Made by a program: the position numbers and the translations under genes
Notes under the pieces: model-generated
What the model saw: the letters and a program-made list of their open reading frames with translations, nothing else
Databases searched by the model: none
Told to the model about the DNA's origin: nothing
Shown here: piece after piece, positions 61,815 to 64,000 of the stretch
How positions within the stretch are numbered: position 1 is the first letter of the stretch
Layout: each line of letters opens with the position of its first letter
From: Rhopalosiphum padi
Lineage: Eukaryota; Arthropoda; Insecta; Hemiptera; Aphididae
Assembly: GCF_020882245.1 (NCBI RefSeq)
Contig: NC_083600.1
Location: forward strand, 21,824,001 to 21,888,000
Length of the DNA stretch: 64,000 nucleotides
Direction: 5' to 3'

Positions 61815-64000
61815 TTATTATATTGTATTTACTCAATACATGGTATTAATATAATATCATAATCAATCGTTTTATTCTTATTGATTCGTATAATATAATA
61901 TTCATTTAACACATACATTTGTCGAAATCGCTTATAGAAAAAGTAAATGCTGAGGTAGATTCTCGTATTTTCTTTTTTATTTAACATAGATGAGTTTTTG
62001 GATTGGGCACAATATTATTTTTTTTACTAATCTATTTTTCTACAATTTTTTAACTACCCGAACGGCGAACACATAGTTATTTAATTTTTAATCTTTAAAA
62101 TTCTAATAACATAACGAACTACACTGAACGACTTCGATTCGACACATGTTACATCTAACATAATTACAGTATTTATGCACACAATTCGTGGAATCGGTGG
62201 TATTCATAGGTACGTTTATAATAATATATGATAATATGATATTATTATATATATTGAGAACTTCGTGGGTATGAAAACACGCGGAGAGTGTGTGACGGGG
62301 GCGAATCTAACTAAATGCTATTTGCCAAACTGTTCTATACGGAAATCGGTACCTTTATATATATATGTATATACTCGCAGGCGGCGTTAGAAAAAATTAT
62401 TTGATTCGATTTGCCGTTATTGCAAACAGTGCACTGCCAAATATTATATTATAACTGTGCGTATACTAGTGCTAAGTACCATTAGATACCCACTCGTGCT
62501 TGTACGTGTGTATACACATTGCATAGCACAGTGTTCGTATTGTATTATACGCTATACGGCTAATTAACATGCGTGAAACTATTATATTAACGTGTACCAC
62601 CGGCTTCAGTAAGTATAATATAGGATACAGGTATATTATGTTTGCGGATATATAATATAAATATATCGTATCGCGATACGCCTCTCATACGATAATACCG
62701 TCATCATAATTACCATTATAATCGCATTCCAAATAATATGAAAATCTAATATACGCGTATTATATTAAATATAGTTATAGCCAGAATGTTATACAGTCAT
62801 TACAGTCCGTCAGCGTCACAACGGATGGTATATAATATACTATTCAGGACGAATTTTGGTTTTATCGCCAACCGATTCGTTTAAATACATCGATTATAAC
62901 AAGTGTGTGGTTTTTTTGTTTTTACTTTTGATAAGACGTAATTCAAATATATAATACTGATAAAAATCATACACGATGGCTTATATAATTGTATGTATAA
63001 TTTATAGGTACGCGTGAAAACCAACGTGCTACTTGATCATTTCTCCGCTACACGCGCGGAAAAACATATTAAATCATACATGTATTATATATTTGTATAT
63101 AATATGGTTTTTGAAAAAATGAATGAAAAAAAATGTATCAACGAAGTTGCTGTGGTAACGTTATATTATATTAAACACCCATTGGTAGGGGGCAACCTCC
63201 GAAAATTTTGTTTGAAAAATAACGATGATAACAATGTATGCGGTCAGAATTCAACGAATCGAAATCGACCAGAAAATACAATTTTGTACACAGCACAAAA
63301 ACATAATATAATATATATATACTTATGTGTTAGAATTATATATTATTATTACTTTTTTCGTATTATTGGTTGGACTATTATTGATACATGTTATTAATAT
63401 TGATAAATAACTATAATATATTAATATATACCAATAAGCTTTTATTGGCTATTATAAATTATTATATATGGATTGCCTTTAACGAAGACTACTTATAAAA
63501 CGAATCATCAATGTGCCTCTTTCTCTCTCTTCGATGAATACGGAAGAATTTCCTTCGAGATTATCATGTATGCACGTCATAGCTAGGTGTAGCGTACCAC
63601 TTATCCGGGCTTACCTGACCGTTACTGGATGTTCTAAATCAACTTGTCACGCATCTCGTATAGCCGCATAGGTATAATATATTGAACTTTCACAATAGTA
63701 GATGAATAAGTACTTAAACATCGGACAAATAAACCGCAATGTTTATAAATCAACGAAATGATTGACGAATAAATAATATTTATTTTGAATAATATCAAAA
63801 CGTTGGGTTAGGTTAGTTAGATTGTTTTTTAATGTCTTTAAATTGTGTGTAATATAATATATAAATATATATATTAAATAATATAATAGATAAAAAATGA
63901 GCAACTTATTAAAAACGAAATTGTATGCTACGTTATTAGGTTGTGTAATAGTTTAAAAATAAACTTTTAAAAAAATTAGACATTTTTGGGAAACTAAAAT
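61815..64000. other. Intergenic region at the right edge
   Basis: No gene model. A less AT-rich stretch at about 63490-63670 ends, on the minus strand, at CGGTCAG before GTAAGC (about 63611), a good donor with no open frame upstream of it, so possibly an untranslated exon of a minus-strand gene. The open frame at 63014-63397 is AT-driven with no family resemblance. GGTTAGGTTA near 63806 is another telomere-like string. Confidence 0.35.

Noticed and set aside
1..64000. tRNA, rRNA, CRISPR arrays, bacterial operons or viral genes
   Set aside because: No cloverleaf-like sequence, rRNA core motif, spaced direct repeats or clustered uninterrupted bacterial-type frames were seen.

Overview
This window is eukaryotic nuclear DNA from an insect, most likely an aphid or a close sternorrhynchan relative. 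That placement is inference. It rests on very AT-rich sequence with many TA, ATT and AAC microsatellites, GT-AG introns from under 100 bp to several kb, insect-type protein families, a CCTAA telomere-type tract and a secreted lipid-binding-like protein of a kind I recall as common in aphids. All genes are split except one, so open reading frames show only fragments; I rebuilt gene models from splice sites and codon phase.

Left part (1-19 kb): two cytosolic sulfotransferase genes face each other tail to tail (2380-7703 plus, 9812-12103 minus). Between them lies a decayed copy of the 3' end of the second gene. Directly upstream of the second, on the same strand, is an eight-exon F-box/leucine-rich-repeat gene (12506-18712). 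Its first two coding exons, at about 18.0 and 18.7 kb, are only 75 and 84 bp long. Its 5' flank is rich in CpG.

Middle-left (19-31 kb): mostly gene-poor AT-rich DNA with hAT-type miniature elements, a possible LINE RNase H relic, and the last two exons of an unrecognised plus-strand gene (29092-29408).

Central housekeeping block (31-45.5 kb): a ZIP13-type zinc transporter (plus, six coding exons, one GC-AG intron) converges on an intronless eIF2B-epsilon gene (minus). eIF2B-epsilon diverges from an alpha-SNAP gene (plus, five exons) across a 729-bp shared promoter region. The products act in the zinc economy of the secretory pathway, in translation initiation control and in SNARE recycling; the adjacency does not imply a common pathway.

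Right part (45.5-64 kb): long AT-rich intergenic DNA with three well-delimited non-autonomous transposons (an hAT-like element with a perfect 8-bp duplication, a Mutator-like element with a perfect 9-bp duplication, and a short inverted-repeat element at a TA site), possible untranslated exons, and a small secreted ML/GM2-activator-like gene at 59.6-61.4 kb whose first exon I could not fix. I saw no CRISPR array, bacterial operon, tRNA or rRNA.
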